In this document: piece after piece, positions 51,118 through 60,401 of the stretch
How positions within the stretch are numbered: the first letter of the stretch is position 1
Layout: each line of letters starts with the position of its first letter
Source of the DNA: Paenibacillus lycopersici
GTDB lineage: Bacteria; Bacillota; Bacilli; Paenibacillales; Paenibacillaceae
Reading direction: 5' to 3'
Assembly (NCBI RefSeq): GCF_010119935.1
Contig: NZ_CP048209.1
Coordinates: forward strand, 5,025,001-5,089,000
DNA length: 64,000 bases
The notes under the pieces: model-generated
What the model was told of the DNA's origin: nothing
Databases searched by the model: none
What the model saw: the letters and a program-made list of their open reading frames with translations, nothing else
Made by a program: the position numbers and the translations under genes

Positions 51118-52500
51118 TTATTGCGCAGCGTCCTGCAGCGTGACGAACGTGACGGAGTCCGCGGGACAGTAGACCTGGAACCGGTATTTGCCGTCCTCCA
51201 GCGTACCCAGGTCGCGCCGTTCGCAAGGCAGCAGCTCCATTCGTTCTTCGTCCCACATGCGCTGCTCGTCGATGCGATAGACAAGCAGTCGTTTGCGCCC
51301 CGGCGTCAAGCTGTCGATATGGACGGTAGCCACCCGATCCGAGGATGCCGATACATTGTAATTAACCAGCATGACCGACAGCTTATCTTCGCCCGTTACC
51401 GCGCATACTCTGATGTCGGGATCGTCGGCGCCCGCCTTGACCAGCGTCTCGCCCATCCGGACGTACATGCGGTACACGAAGTACTGCGGCCTGATCTCTT
51501 CGGCAACGCCGAATAATCCGAACCGGTGCGGAATTTCGTTCCAATGCACGGTCATGATGCTCGGATCCTTGTAGAAGGATTCGAACTGTTCCGGGAAGAC
51601 GGCCTGATCCCACACATGATAGTAGAACGACCAATCGAGTCCCGCTTCCGTCATGGCGAGCAGCGCGGCTGCGGTCGCCGCCGCCCGGCGCGGCATCATC
51701 GCCAATTCTTCGATGGAGACGGGATCGAAGCTCTTGCTCCATTCGGTCACCAGCATTTCCGGCCGCGTGCCGCCGAATTGGGCCAGCCGCTCCTTGGCGC
51801 GGAGAACCAACTCCTTGTGCCGATCCGGGTCGTCATGGTACAAGTGCCACGATACGAAGTCGAGCCGCGTGCCGGTACGATGGCAGAGATCGATAAAGTC
51901 GAAGAGGAGCGGATCCTCGAAGCTGGCGATCGCCGGCCCGCCGATCCGTGCTTCCGGAAACGCGCGCAGTATCGGTTCCTTCGTGAAATTGTAATATTCG
52001 AGGTAATCCTCCGCTTCCTTGATGAGATACGGGCAGCCTCCCCATTCGCCGATATCCGTTTCATTGCCGATCTCCCAGTAGGTCACGATCTTCCGCTCCA
52101 CGGAATATCTGCGAACGAGCTCGTAGATGACGGTTTGCCATTCTTCCACGCTAGCCGGACGCCAGATCGCCTGATCGATGACGGGATACAGAACCGGAGG
52201 CTTGAACGTAATGCAGCCCACGACGTCGGCCCCGGTGCGATGCAGCGCGTCCATGTACGGGTCGAGCTTGCTCCAGTCGAACACGCCGTGATCCGGATAG
52301 AAATCGAAAAATTCCTGAATGAACGTCCGCAGCAGCCGCGGCTTCAACAGCCGCGCGCCTTGCACGACCTTCTCCGGCAGCGGCGAATTGTTAATGCCGC
52401 CGTGGCCGATCGAATGCCGCCACCATTCATGCGCCCCTTGCGGCTCGTTCGCATCGATATGAACCTTCGTATTCGGCAGAGACAAATAGTGCTGATACAT
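51118..52500 (-). CDS. Glycoside hydrolase, GH39-like
   Basis: A 460-residue TIM-barrel glycosidase. The acid/base Glu147 lies in TYWEIGNETDIGEW and the nucleophile Glu253 in EMLVTEWSKSF, the clan GH-A pattern of GH39 (beta-xylosidase, alpha-L-iduronidase). A beta-sandwich follows (about 380-460). No signal peptide, so it is a cytoplasmic oligosaccharide hydrolase. ATG 52500 follows GAGGAGGGATAGT. It is the last gene of the IclR operon (75 bases after the preceding one). The substrate is uncertain. Confidence 0.8.
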   Translation of the reverse strand: MYQHYLSLPNTKVHIDANEPQGAHEWWRHSIGHGGINNSPLPEKVVQGARLLKPRLLRTFIQEFFDFYPDHGVFDWSKLDPYMDALHRTGADVVGCITFKPPVLYPVIDQAIWRPASVEEWQTVIYELVRRYSVERKIVTYWEIGNETDIGEWGGCPYLIKEAEDYLEYYNFTKEPILRAFPEARIGGPAIASFEDPLLFDFIDLCHRTGTRLDFVSWHLYHDDPDRHKELVLRAKERLAQFGGTRPEMLVTEWSKSFDPVSIEELAMMPRRAAATAAALLAMTEAGLDWSFYYHVWDQAVFPEQFESFYKDPSIMTVHWNEIPHRFGLFGVAEEIRPQYFVYRMYVRMGETLVKAGADDPDIRVCAVTGEDKLSVMLVNYNVSASSDRVATVHIDSLTPGRKRLLVYRIDEQRMWDEERMELLPCERRDLGTLEDGKYRFQVYCPADSVTFVTLQDAAQ

Positions 52501-52575
52501 ACTATCCCTCCTCGATTTTGGACACGCTTTCACGTGACAAGTCTGCTCTCCTGCGGGAATACGCGCCGATCCGAA

Positions 52576-54462
52576 TTAAAGCGTGCTGCGCCAGCTTTCG
52601 GCATGAACGGGATCCTGGCCCGGGATATCGCCGCGCAGCGAGCCCGAGAAATTGGCGATGATCCTCGTTCCGTCCGCGAAGGCGGTTTCCTGTACGTTGC
52701 CGTCCTCCGACAGCATCTTGAAATGGACCATTTCCTGCTTGCCGATCCGGCGGTGCAGCTGCGCGACGGGCAACGCTTCCCGCAGGGCGAATTGGACTTC
52801 GGGGTCTTCGAAGCGGTAGCGGTAAGCGAACGTTTCGCTCCCTTTCCCCGTCCACATATATTGCGCCCCGAACGGGAACACGTCCGGCGGCGTGCCCATC
52901 AGCGCATCCATGCTCGCTTGAATCCGCGGACGGCCGCCTCCGTATTCGTACATGTTGCTGCCGTTCAACCGCCCGAAATACGGATTGTTGTAGCTGTGCA
53001 TTTCCCACCAGGAGTGAATCATGCTGTCATGATACACGAGCGACGTGAGCGGAACGGGCCAGAATGGCCATCGGTTGAACATCGGCAACGCCTTCACCGA
53101 GCCCAGGTCGTATTCCGCCGCGTACGCGTCGTTGAAGCCCTCGGAGCTGACGGCGCGGCTGCCGTTCTGACCGGCGACGAGCAGCTTCTTGATCCATTCC
53201 CGGTCCTCGGTTCTGGAGAGGGGACGGCCCGGATGCGCCGGATGATCGGTGGCATGGCACTCGTTATTGGCGGCGCAGGCAATGACGTCGAAATGATCCC
53301 ACGTCATATCGGCGAACTCGCCGGCATTCGCATTGCGTTGGAACTGCTCCATGAACGTCGTGCAGCACCAGTACCAGCGTTGGTCGTCGATGCCCCAATG
53401 CGGGATCCGGCTGCCTGCCGCGTCCTTCCGGTAAATCCGGTTGACATACGCCGACTTGTCGTCCAGCGCTTCGTTGATCCAGCTCCAGGGGGCCAGATCG
53501 TAGCCAAGCCGCTTGATCTGCGCCACCGTCTCGCGGCTCAGGTGAATCGGCGGCAGACCGCCCATGCGGATGTCGTTGTTGTAGGTGTTGAACCGCGCCG
53601 GGTAGATCAGCGCGCGGTCGAAGCCGAATCGGCGCAGCTTCTCGCATTCCTTGGCGTAATCGAGGTCGTCCTGGCAATAGCCGATGAAGCACATCAGGCT
53701 GCCGAAGAGGCGCTCGAGCCCGGGACGCTCCGCGATTTTCTCCTCCCAGCCCTTGAACCGTCCCTGCTCGACGATCTTGCTCCGGTAGGTCTTCGCGATC
53801 GCAACGATATCCGGCGCTGTGACATAGAGGCGGGCGACGCGATCGTACCGGATCGTGCCGAGCGAGGCCGTCTGCATGTAAGCGGCGCCGAACTTGCCGT
53901 TCCCCCGCTTCACGACCCGAAGCTCCAGGTCATCCTGCGTCTCGGCCGTGACGAGCAGTCCGCCGGTCGACGACATATAGCCGACGATCGGCATGGAATA
54001 GCCGCCGTGCCTGCTCTCGCCGAGCCGCCAATCGAACGGCTCGCCCTTGCCCTTCCAGAGCATGCCCTGCATGATCGGCAGCACGATCTCCAGCGATTCG
54101 CCGGCCGGCGCGAAGGAGCCAGGAAGCGAGACGGCGGCGGCCGCTTTCAAGCCTTCCGCCAGCAGCCGGACTTCCACGAACCGTTCGCGCATGTCGAACC
54201 GGAGCCGCACGTCCTCTTCGCCGGCACGATACGCGACGGTCAAGGACGACTCGCCGCTTGCGGACGCGCCGACCGGCGTCAGCCGTTGCAATGGCGGTTG
54301 CCCGCTTGCGCCCGCCGCCGCTCCGGCCGGCGCGGCCGTCTCGTAGACGAGGCTGTCGCCGTCAAGCTCCCAGCGCGTGCCGCGCGCGAGATCCGTCAAT
54401 GCGAGCAGGCTGCCGTCTTCCTCGCAATGCAGCATCGCTGCCGCGTTTCGTACGCTAAGCAT
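52576..54462 (-). CDS. Probable glycoside hydrolase (GH129/GH101-like TIM barrel)
   Basis: A 628-residue protein with an N-terminal beta-sandwich (about 1-230), a TIM-barrel-like middle (240-520: LMCFIGYCQDDLDYAKECEK, then RRFGFDRALIYPARFNTYNN) and a C-terminal beta domain. The architecture is like GH129 and GH101 enzymes that release alpha-linked N-acetylgalactosamine, but I cannot align a nucleophile with certainty. Cytoplasmic (no signal peptide). It overlaps the dehydrogenase stop by 8 bases, so it is coupled. GGAGGAGAACG precedes ATG 54462. Confidence 0.6.
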   Translation of the reverse strand: MLSVRNAAAMLHCEEDGSLLALTDLARGTRWELDGDSLVYETAAPAGAAAGASGQPPLQRLTPVGASASGESSLTVAYRAGEEDVRLRFDMRERFVEVRLLAEGLKAAAAVSLPGSFAPAGESLEIVLPIMQGMLWKGKGEPFDWRLGESRHGGYSMPIVGYMSSTGGLLVTAETQDDLELRVVKRGNGKFGAAYMQTASLGTIRYDRVARLYVTAPDIVAIAKTYRSKIVEQGRFKGWEEKIAERPGLERLFGSLMCFIGYCQDDLDYAKECEKLRRFGFDRALIYPARFNTYNNDIRMGGLPPIHLSRETVAQIKRLGYDLAPWSWINEALDDKSAYVNRIYRKDAAGSRIPHWGIDDQRWYWCCTTFMEQFQRNANAGEFADMTWDHFDVIACAANNECHATDHPAHPGRPLSRTEDREWIKKLLVAGQNGSRAVSSEGFNDAYAAEYDLGSVKALPMFNRWPFWPVPLTSLVYHDSMIHSWWEMHSYNNPYFGRLNGSNMYEYGGGRPRIQASMDALMGTPPDVFPFGAQYMWTGKGSETFAYRYRFEDPEVQFALREALPVAQLHRRIGKQEMVHFKMLSEDGNVQETAFADGTRIIANFSGSLRGDIPGQDPVHAESWRSTL

Positions 54463-55498
54463 CGTTCTCCTCCTCTGCTTGGGCATGCACGATCATCGCC
54501 TTCACGGGTCGAAACCGGTTAGCGGCGATATCGTTAACGGCTGCCGCCGCTTCGTCGAACGACAGCGTGTGCGAGACGATGTCCTTGACGTTGACTTTAC
54601 CCGCCCGCACGAGCTCGATCCCCTTCTGCCACAGCAGCGGAGCGGAGATGCAGGTGACGATCGTCAAGTCTTTGCCGACTACCCGGTCGGAATGTATGGA
54701 AGGCCGATCGGAGCCGTTCAGCCCGTACAGTACGATCGTCCCGCCCTTGGCGACGTACGCCATGCAGTCTTGAACGCCCTGCACGCTGCCCGAAGCCTCG
54801 ATCGCGACGTCGAAAGCCTCGTCCTTCAGCGCCTCCGCGAGCGACTCGGCCTGCAAGTTGATCGTACGGTCGGCGCCGAGCCGTCTGCCCGCGGCAAGCC
54901 GTTCCTCTTCCATGCCGACGAGCACGACGCGCAGCGCTCCGTACGCTCTAGCCAGCTGCATGAATAACAGGCCGGCCGGACCCGGGCCGAAGACGATGAC
55001 GCTGCCGCCCGCAATAGCGGCAGCCGCGCGCTCGACCGCTCCGAGCGTGCAGTTGAGCGGCTCCATCATGGCGCCCTCCGCGAAGCTCATCGTGTCCGGC
55101 AGCCGGTACAGATTCGCCGGCTTCACCGCCACGTATTGGCCGTAGCCGCCTGAGCCGTAAGTCGTCCCCAGCTCGCCGCCCGACTCGCATAGATACTTCT
55201 TCCCGCGCTGGCAATGGCTGCAGCTGCCACAGGCGACGACGGGATCGACGACGACCCGCTCCCCGACGCTCCATCCCTTCGCTTTGCTGCCGACCGCAGC
55301 AATGACGCCGGACATTTCGTGTCCGAGCACCCAAGGCGGCTTCGCAAAGTCCAGCGTTCCCCGAATCATATGAATATCCGTCATGCAGACGCCTTCCGCG
55401 CGGATCTCCACCAGCGCCTCGTCGTCTTCCATCGCGGGCAGCGGCCAATCGGCGGCCTGCCGTACCCGTCCGTCCTCGTGCCAGACTATCGCTCGCAT
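54455..55498 (-). CDS. Zinc-dependent medium-chain dehydrogenase (sugar/polyol type)
   Basis: A 347-residue MDR enzyme. The catalytic-zinc region is near GHEMSGVI (60-67) with its conserved Glu, the structural-zinc loop is CGSCSHCQRGKKYLC, and the Rossmann loop is GPGPAG. This is the polyol/threonine dehydrogenase branch. In the operon it is the obvious candidate for the first oxidation of a sugar to a lactone or keto-sugar, with NAD(P)+. ATG 55498 follows GAGGAGGGGAAGCCGG. It overlaps the gene before it by 13 bases and the next by 8. Confidence 0.87.
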   Translation of the reverse strand: MRAIVWHEDGRVRQAADWPLPAMEDDEALVEIRAEGVCMTDIHMIRGTLDFAKPPWVLGHEMSGVIAAVGSKAKGWSVGERVVVDPVVACGSCSHCQRGKKYLCESGGELGTTYGSGGYGQYVAVKPANLYRLPDTMSFAEGAMMEPLNCTLGAVERAAAAIAGGSVIVFGPGPAGLLFMQLARAYGALRVVLVGMEEERLAAGRRLGADRTINLQAESLAEALKDEAFDVAIEASGSVQGVQDCMAYVAKGGTIVLYGLNGSDRPSIHSDRVVGKDLTIVTCISAPLLWQKGIELVRAGKVNVKDIVSHTLSFDEAAAAVNDIAANRFRPVKAMIVHAQAEEENDA

Positions 55499-56769
55499 CC
55501 GGCTTCCCCTCCTCTGTTCCAATGATCCGTCGCATCGCGCAGCGCCTGCGCGGCCGTCTTCTCCAGCCTTAAGCAGGCCAGCATTTCCGCCGTCAATACC
55601 GGGGCGAAGCTCAGATCGGCATCGGGGAACGCACCGCTATGCTTGACCTGTTCGGCATAGACGGCTGCCTGATCGGCCCCGTCGTAGAACGGCTCGCCAT
55701 GCCGCACCGGCAGCATGCCGATCGCGCGGATATGCCGCTCCAGGAAAGCCGGCCGGAGCAGCGCGTTCATCGCTTCGCCCGCTGCCCCGATACGGCCGCT
55801 GTCACCGCTGTGGCCGTTGTCATCGATGCCACCGGCGGACCTGCTGCCTTCGATGCCGGCTGCGGCATCAAGGCCGTCAAGGCCGGCCGTATCGTCAATG
55901 CCGCAGCGGCCACCGCCCGCAAGCACGCCGTAGAAGCCGTACGAAGAGAACGACAGCGGCTCTCCGCCTGCCGGACAGGGCATCATGGCCGCCCGCAGCG
56001 CTGTTTCCGGATGCTCGTTCCGCTGCTGCAGCAGCCACTCCGAAGGGCCGACCGTCATGGCGACCCGGCCTTCCATAAGCCATGCCTTGATTTGGGCGCT
56101 CGGCGTCTCCCGCGGAACGTTGGCCAGCCCCCGCTCGACCATGCCGTGCAAGAAATCGAGCCCCTTGACCGGCCAATCGCGATCGAAGCGCAGCCGTCCA
56201 TCGGCATCCAGCCAATCGAAGCGCCGGCCGCCGAACAAATACACGTAGCCATGATCGATGAAATGACCGTCAGAATCATCCGGTATCCCGTACGACACGA
56301 CATCCGGGAACCGCTGCTTGAGCTTGCGCGCGCAAGCCTGCAGCTCCTCCCATGTCCTGGGCGGACGAGGAATCCCCGCGCGCGCAAACAGCGCGGCATT
56401 GTACAGGAAGCACCACACCGCCCCGTAGACGGGGATCCCATACTGCCTTTCCTTCCAGCTCCCCATGCGATAGACAGCATCGGGATACTCGCGTCTCCAT
56501 GATTCGGTCAAGGACGGCAGCCGTTCCGAGAGATCGACGAGCTTGCCGGCCGCCGCCAAGGCCGGCAGCCAGCCGCCGGGTATGTAGACGACATGGGCCG
56601 CGCCGTCGCCGGCAATCCGCATCACGGCCGAGCTCCAGCTCTCCCAGGCCGGAGCGCCATAGATGACCCGTATTCCTTGTTCCCGCTCCAGCTTCCCGAA
56701 GCATGCGGCGAACAGCCGCTCCTCCGCGCCCGGCGGCCCGTGCGGAGGTTTATGGACATGCACGTTCAT
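55486..56769 (-). CDS. Binding-protein-like protein without signal peptide
   Basis: A 427-residue protein whose body (residues 17-400) has the family-1 solute-binding-protein fold: RVIYGAPAW ..., GIPVYGAVWCFLYNAALFA (111-129), WLMEGRVAMTVGPSEW (230-245). It starts directly at what is normally the mature part and has no signal peptide, no lipobox and a His-rich N-terminus. Residues about 284-331 are a Gly/Asp/Ser low-complexity insert (GIDDTAGLDGLDAAAGIEG). A cytoplasmic sensor, scaffold or moonlighting protein is possible, or the 5' end was lost. It is coupled to the amidohydrolase upstream (ATGA overlap). Confidence 0.65.
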   Translation of the reverse strand: MNVHVHKPPHGPPGAEERLFAACFGKLEREQGIRVIYGAPAWESWSSAVMRIAGDGAAHVVYIPGGWLPALAAAGKLVDLSERLPSLTESWRREYPDAVYRMGSWKERQYGIPVYGAVWCFLYNAALFARAGIPRPPRTWEELQACARKLKQRFPDVVSYGIPDDSDGHFIDHGYVYLFGGRRFDWLDADGRLRFDRDWPVKGLDFLHGMVERGLANVPRETPSAQIKAWLMEGRVAMTVGPSEWLLQQRNEHPETALRAAMMPCPAGGEPLSFSSYGFYGVLAGGGRCGIDDTAGLDGLDAAAGIEGSRSAGGIDDNGHSGDSGRIGAAGEAMNALLRPAFLERHIRAIGMLPVRHGEPFYDGADQAAVYAEQVKHSGAFPDADLSFAPVLTAEMLACLRLEKTAAQALRDATDHWNRGGEAGCER

Positions 56770-57608
56770 CGCGCCAGGCCCAGAATTTCCGGCGTATTGC
56801 GATGAATGATCGATTCGATCGTCTCCTCGGGAACGCGCGGCAGCCGGCTGCCCTCGGTTAGCTCGTTGACGGCGCGGAAGGAATCGATCGTCTGCCGCGT
56901 CGTGAAGAAGCTGTAATCCGAGCCGAACAGCACTTTATGGGGGACGCCGTATTCCACGACGTTCATCATGGCATTGTAGAACTGCCAAGGCCGGCTGCCG
57001 AGCGCCGACATATCGGCATAGACGTTCGGATTCTTGCGGATCAGGGATACGCATTCGCCATGCCATGGATGTCCCAGGTGGGCGATGATCATTTTCAATT
57101 GCGGAAACGTCCTTGCGATCGGATCCAGCATCGCGGGCCTGGAGGCATCCAGAAACCCTTGCGAGACGAACGAGGTGCCCTGATGCCACAGAATCGGAAT
57201 GCCCAGTTCGTCCGCTTTGGCGTACAACGGATAATACCGCTTGTCGTCCGGATAGAAGTTCTGATAGATCGGCGCCAGCTTCAGCCCCGACATGCCCAGC
57301 TCCTTCACCGCGAATTCCAGCTGCCCGGCCGCGTCCGCGTCATGCGGATTGACGCTGGCGAAGCCGTAGAGCCTGCCCGGATGCTGCCGCACATAACGAG
57401 CCACGTACTCGTTCGGCACGACGACGCCCGTCGCCGGACAATTGAACGCCAGGACGATCGCGCCGTCGAACGACTCGACCGTCTCCCAATGCTGCTCGGG
57501 CGTGGCGATCAGCTCGTATTGCTCGCCCCATGCCCGCTTGGCGTCGGCCAGGAAGCTCCCGCCCACATGCCCGGGTCCGAATACATGCGTATGACAATCG
57601 AAGATCAC
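56766..57608 (-). CDS. Amidohydrolase-2 family protein (possible sugar lactonase)
   Basis: A 280-residue TIM-barrel metal hydrolase (PF04909 type). His6 and His8 are in FDCHTHVF, other metal His in PILWHQG and IIAHLGHPWH, and the Asp in FGSDYSF. Relatives include L-rhamnono-lactonase, L-fucono-lactonase and 2-pyrone-4,6-dicarboxylate hydrolase. In this operon a lactonase that opens the sugar lactone made by the zinc dehydrogenase fits well. It starts 17 bases after iclR and overlaps the next gene by 4 bases. The substrate is inferred only. Confidence 0.82.
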   Translation of the reverse strand: MIFDCHTHVFGPGHVGGSFLADAKRAWGEQYELIATPEQHWETVESFDGAIVLAFNCPATGVVVPNEYVARYVRQHPGRLYGFASVNPHDADAAGQLEFAVKELGMSGLKLAPIYQNFYPDDKRYYPLYAKADELGIPILWHQGTSFVSQGFLDASRPAMLDPIARTFPQLKMIIAHLGHPWHGECVSLIRKNPNVYADMSALGSRPWQFYNAMMNVVEYGVPHKVLFGSDYSFFTTRQTIDSFRAVNELTEGSRLPRVPEETIESIIHRNTPEILGLAR

Positions 57609-57625
57609 GTCAATCGCTCCTTCGC

Positions 57626-58420
57626 TTATGGATGGGATACCGCCGACTGCCCGCTCAGGCCGGAGAAGCCAAGCTGCCTCGAGAGCGCTTCGGCAGCCTG
57701 CTTGACCTTCCTGCCCGTCAACGGAATCAGGTCATGCAGCAAATCGGATTGCAGCGCGGTAATGCTGACCGCGGCGACGACCTCGCCTTCATGGTTGAAG
57801 ACCGGGGCGCCGATGCAGCGGACGCCGAGCTCGCCTTCCTCGTCTTCGATGGAATAGCCGGTTTCGCGGATGGAAGCGAGCGCCTTCTTGAACATGTCGG
57901 GCGACGTGATCGTATTGGGCGTGTATTTCCCCATTCCCCGCTCGGCCAGTATGTCGTTCAGCTTCTGCTCCGGCAAGTAGGCGGCCATCGCTTTGCCAAG
58001 GCTGCTGATATGGAGGTCGGAGCGCATCCCCTCGAAGGTCGAAAATTTAATGAACGATTTCAATTCCACTTTATCGACGAACATGATCTGGCCGTCTACG
58101 AGAATGCCGAGATGCGCGGTGAAGCCGGTCTCCTTCGCCAACGTTTCCAGGAGCGGGCGCGCCGTCTTCTTCAGCTCGATTTTCGTCATATAGCGCATGC
58201 CGAGATTGTACAGCTTGACGCCGAGCGAATAGCGCCCGGCCGCATTCTTGTGCACCATATCGTACATTTCCAGCACGTTCAGGATCATGAACGCGCTCGT
58301 CTTGGGCAGCTCCAGCCGGACATGAATTTCGGTTACGGTCATATCCGTCTCGGCTTCCGCAAGCAGCTCCAGAATGGCCATTGCTTTATCCAACGCGGGA
58401 ACACTGTATTTTTTCATCAT
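57626..58420 (-). CDS. IclR-family transcriptional regulator
   Basis: A 264-residue regulator. The N-terminal winged HTH is at 8-70 (MTVTEIHVRLELPKTSAFMI), the C-terminal effector-binding domain at 80-250 (KETGFTAHLGILVDGQIMFV and the final VSITALQSDLL). IclR proteins sense small organic acids and sugar acids. It is embedded as the fourth gene of the operon and therefore autoregulated. Two palindromic sites with GAACG/CGTTC near the divergent promoters are likely its operators. GGAG is about 7 bases before ATG 58420. Confidence 0.92.
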   Translation of the reverse strand: MMKKYSVPALDKAMAILELLAEAETDMTVTEIHVRLELPKTSAFMILNVLEMYDMVHKNAAGRYSLGVKLYNLGMRYMTKIELKKTARPLLETLAKETGFTAHLGILVDGQIMFVDKVELKSFIKFSTFEGMRSDLHISSLGKAMAAYLPEQKLNDILAERGMGKYTPNTITSPDMFKKALASIRETGYSIEDEEGELGVRCIGAPVFNHEGEVVAAVSITALQSDLLHDLIPLTGRKVKQAAEALSRQLGFSGLSGQSAVSHP

Positions 58421-58432
58421 TCTGCAGCTCCA

Positions 58433-59596
58433 TTAATCAAGATCGGTAATAAGGGCATGTTCTACGGTATATCTGGCGACTACGTCATGGTTCAGTTCCA
58501 GGCCGATGCCGGGCTTGTTCGGCACGACCAAGGTTCCGTCCGGCTCGAGACGAAGCGGCTCGCATACCAGTTCCCGGCTCAGCGGCGTGTCGTTAGTGCA
58601 GAATTCCTGGAAATACGGATGCTTCTGGTACGCGTTCAAGTGCAGCGATGCGGCCGTCAGCACATCGGAGGTCCAGGCGTGCGGAATGAGCATCTTGCCC
58701 GACTGCTCCACCAGATCGACGAGCCGCCGCGCCTCGGTCAGCCCGCCCATGCGCGAAATATCCGGCTGGATGACGTCGACCCCGCCCTCCCTGATCAGCT
58801 GCTCGTATTCGTACATGCCGCCGAGCTGCTCGCCGCAGGCGATGCGGACGTCGACCGAATCGGCCAGCTTCCTGTAGCCGCTCAGGTTGTCGGAATGAAG
58901 CGGCTCCTCGACGAAGAAGACGCCATAGCGCTCGAGCTCCTTCACGAGCTGGATAACGAGCTTCACGTCGGCGGACCACATCCCGTCGACCATGATCTCC
59001 ATCTCGCTTCCGGCCGCTTCGCGGGCGGCCGCCACGAGCTCGACGACCTTGCGCGGTTCTCGCGCGACGACGCCCCAGCCGAACTTCATCGCCCTGAAGC
59101 CCATGCCGCGATACTTCTGCACCGCGTCCTTCATTTCGGCCGGCGTGCCGCGAAACAGCGTGCTGGCGTAAGCCGTAAGCCGTTCGTGACTGCGGCCGCC
59201 GAGCATGACGCTGACCGGATTGCCCGTCGCCTTGCCGATAATGTCCCAGATCGCGATGTCGATCGCGCTCATCGCATGTATGGCGGCGCCTCTGCGGCCT
59301 TGATAGAACGCCGATTGGTACATCGCCCGCCATATTTTCTCGTACTCGAACGGGTTCTGGCCGAGCACCGCGTATTTCAGGCCTTCCGAGAACTTCGCAA
59401 TGTAGCGGGGCGCGTCGATGAACGCCTTCATGACATGCGGGTGCGAATCGCAGTCGGCGATGCCCGTAATGCCTTCATCGGTGTGAAGCTGCACGATCAG
59501 GGCGTACTTGGGACCGCGGGAATCGCCGTTGCCCGCATCGATGCCGTAATCGTACGGACTTTCCAGAATCGAGAGCTCAATGCCTGTAATTTTCAT
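58433..59596 (-). CDS. Enolase-superfamily (mandelate racemase) sugar-acid dehydratase
   Basis: A 387-residue enzyme. The Mg ligands are Asp204 (VDGMW), Glu230 (FFVEEP) and Glu256 (ACGEQLGG). Acid/base residues are Lys171 (AMKFGWG, lacking the second Lys of muconate-type enzymes) and His306 (IPHAWTSD). That set matches the acid-sugar dehydratases of the mandelate-racemase group, which take a sugar acid to its 2-keto-3-deoxy form. It fits between the lactonase and the aldolase-like protein. There are 12 bases to iclR and 20 from the PIG-L gene. Confidence 0.9.
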   Translation of the reverse strand: MKITGIELSILESPYDYGIDAGNGDSRGPKYALIVQLHTDEGITGIADCDSHPHVMKAFIDAPRYIAKFSEGLKYAVLGQNPFEYEKIWRAMYQSAFYQGRRGAAIHAMSAIDIAIWDIIGKATGNPVSVMLGGRSHERLTAYASTLFRGTPAEMKDAVQKYRGMGFRAMKFGWGVVAREPRKVVELVAAAREAAGSEMEIMVDGMWSADVKLVIQLVKELERYGVFFVEEPLHSDNLSGYRKLADSVDVRIACGEQLGGMYEYEQLIREGGVDVIQPDISRMGGLTEARRLVDLVEQSGKMLIPHAWTSDVLTAASLHLNAYQKHPYFQEFCTNDTPLSRELVCEPLRLEPDGTLVVPNKPGIGLELNHDVVARYTVEHALITDLD

Positions 59597-59616
59597 GCGT
59601 GCGCCACCTTTTCGGA

Positions 59617-60378
59617 TCAGATCGGATCGAAATCGTTTTGCGTCGTCTTATAGATGAACCGGCTCTCGCCGCTTCCGACCGGAAGCAGCCTTCGCGACAG
59701 TCCGCGGTACCAGGCCTCCACCTTCGTGAAGCCTTCCGCATATTTGCAGCCGGCCTGATAGCCCCTGAACTTCCCGACCGTCTCGACGACGTCGTGCAGA
59801 TCGACGTCCAGCAGATCGCGGAAAATCCGGGTTTGGCTGGCATGCCGCGCAAGCGCCTCTTGCTTGAGCGCGATCGTCTCGGTAATATCGACGAATTCCG
59901 TCGGCTGGAACGCGATACCGCCCAAATTATCCATGAAGTAAACGGTCACCTGGCGGTCCGTCGCCGGATGCGCCGTCTTGACGCTGCCTACGCCGGCCAG
60001 CGTAACCGCGTCCCACACCAGCTCGTGCGTATACCGATGGTCCGGATGATAATCGTTCGGGCCATGGGTAATGACCAGATCGGGGTTGACGCTTCGAATC
60101 GCGTCGACGAAACGAAGCCGCGCCGGCAGGTCGTTGATCAGCATTTCATCCTCGTAGCCCAGCCAGATCGGCTTGGCCCCGATAACCGCGCACGATGCCC
60201 GGAACTCCGCTTCGCGCACGCGCGCCAGCTCCTCCGGCTCCACGTCGAAATTGCCCTTGTCCCCGTTCGTCGATACGGCCATGAACACTTCGCGGCCTTG
60301 CCGGGCATACATGGCCAGCGTGCCGCCGCATTGCAGCTCGATGTCGTCCGGATGGGCGCCGATTGCCAATACTCGCAT
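59617..60378 (-). CDS. PIG-L family deacetylase
   Basis: A 253-residue zinc-dependent N-deacetylase, LmbE-like. The metal and base motif AHPDD is at 8-12 (His9, Asp11, Asp12), and HPDH (111-114) supplies the third ligand. The family removes acetyl from N-acetylglucosamine derivatives (GlcNAc-PI, bacillithiol BshB, diacetylchitobiose). No bsh genes are present, so a role in N-acetyl-sugar catabolism is more likely here. It is the second gene of the operon, 23 bases after the RraA-like gene. Confidence 0.9.
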   Translation of the reverse strand: MRVLAIGAHPDDIELQCGGTLAMYARQGREVFMAVSTNGDKGNFDVEPEELARVREAEFRASCAVIGAKPIWLGYEDEMLINDLPARLRFVDAIRSVNPDLVITHGPNDYHPDHRYTHELVWDAVTLAGVGSVKTAHPATDRQVTVYFMDNLGGIAFQPTEFVDITETIALKQEALARHASQTRIFRDLLDVDLHDVVETVGKFRGYQAGCKYAEGFTKVEAWYRGLSRRLLPVGSGESRFIYKTTQNDFDPI

Positions 60379-60401
60379 GATCCACTCTCCGTTCCAGCAG
60401 G

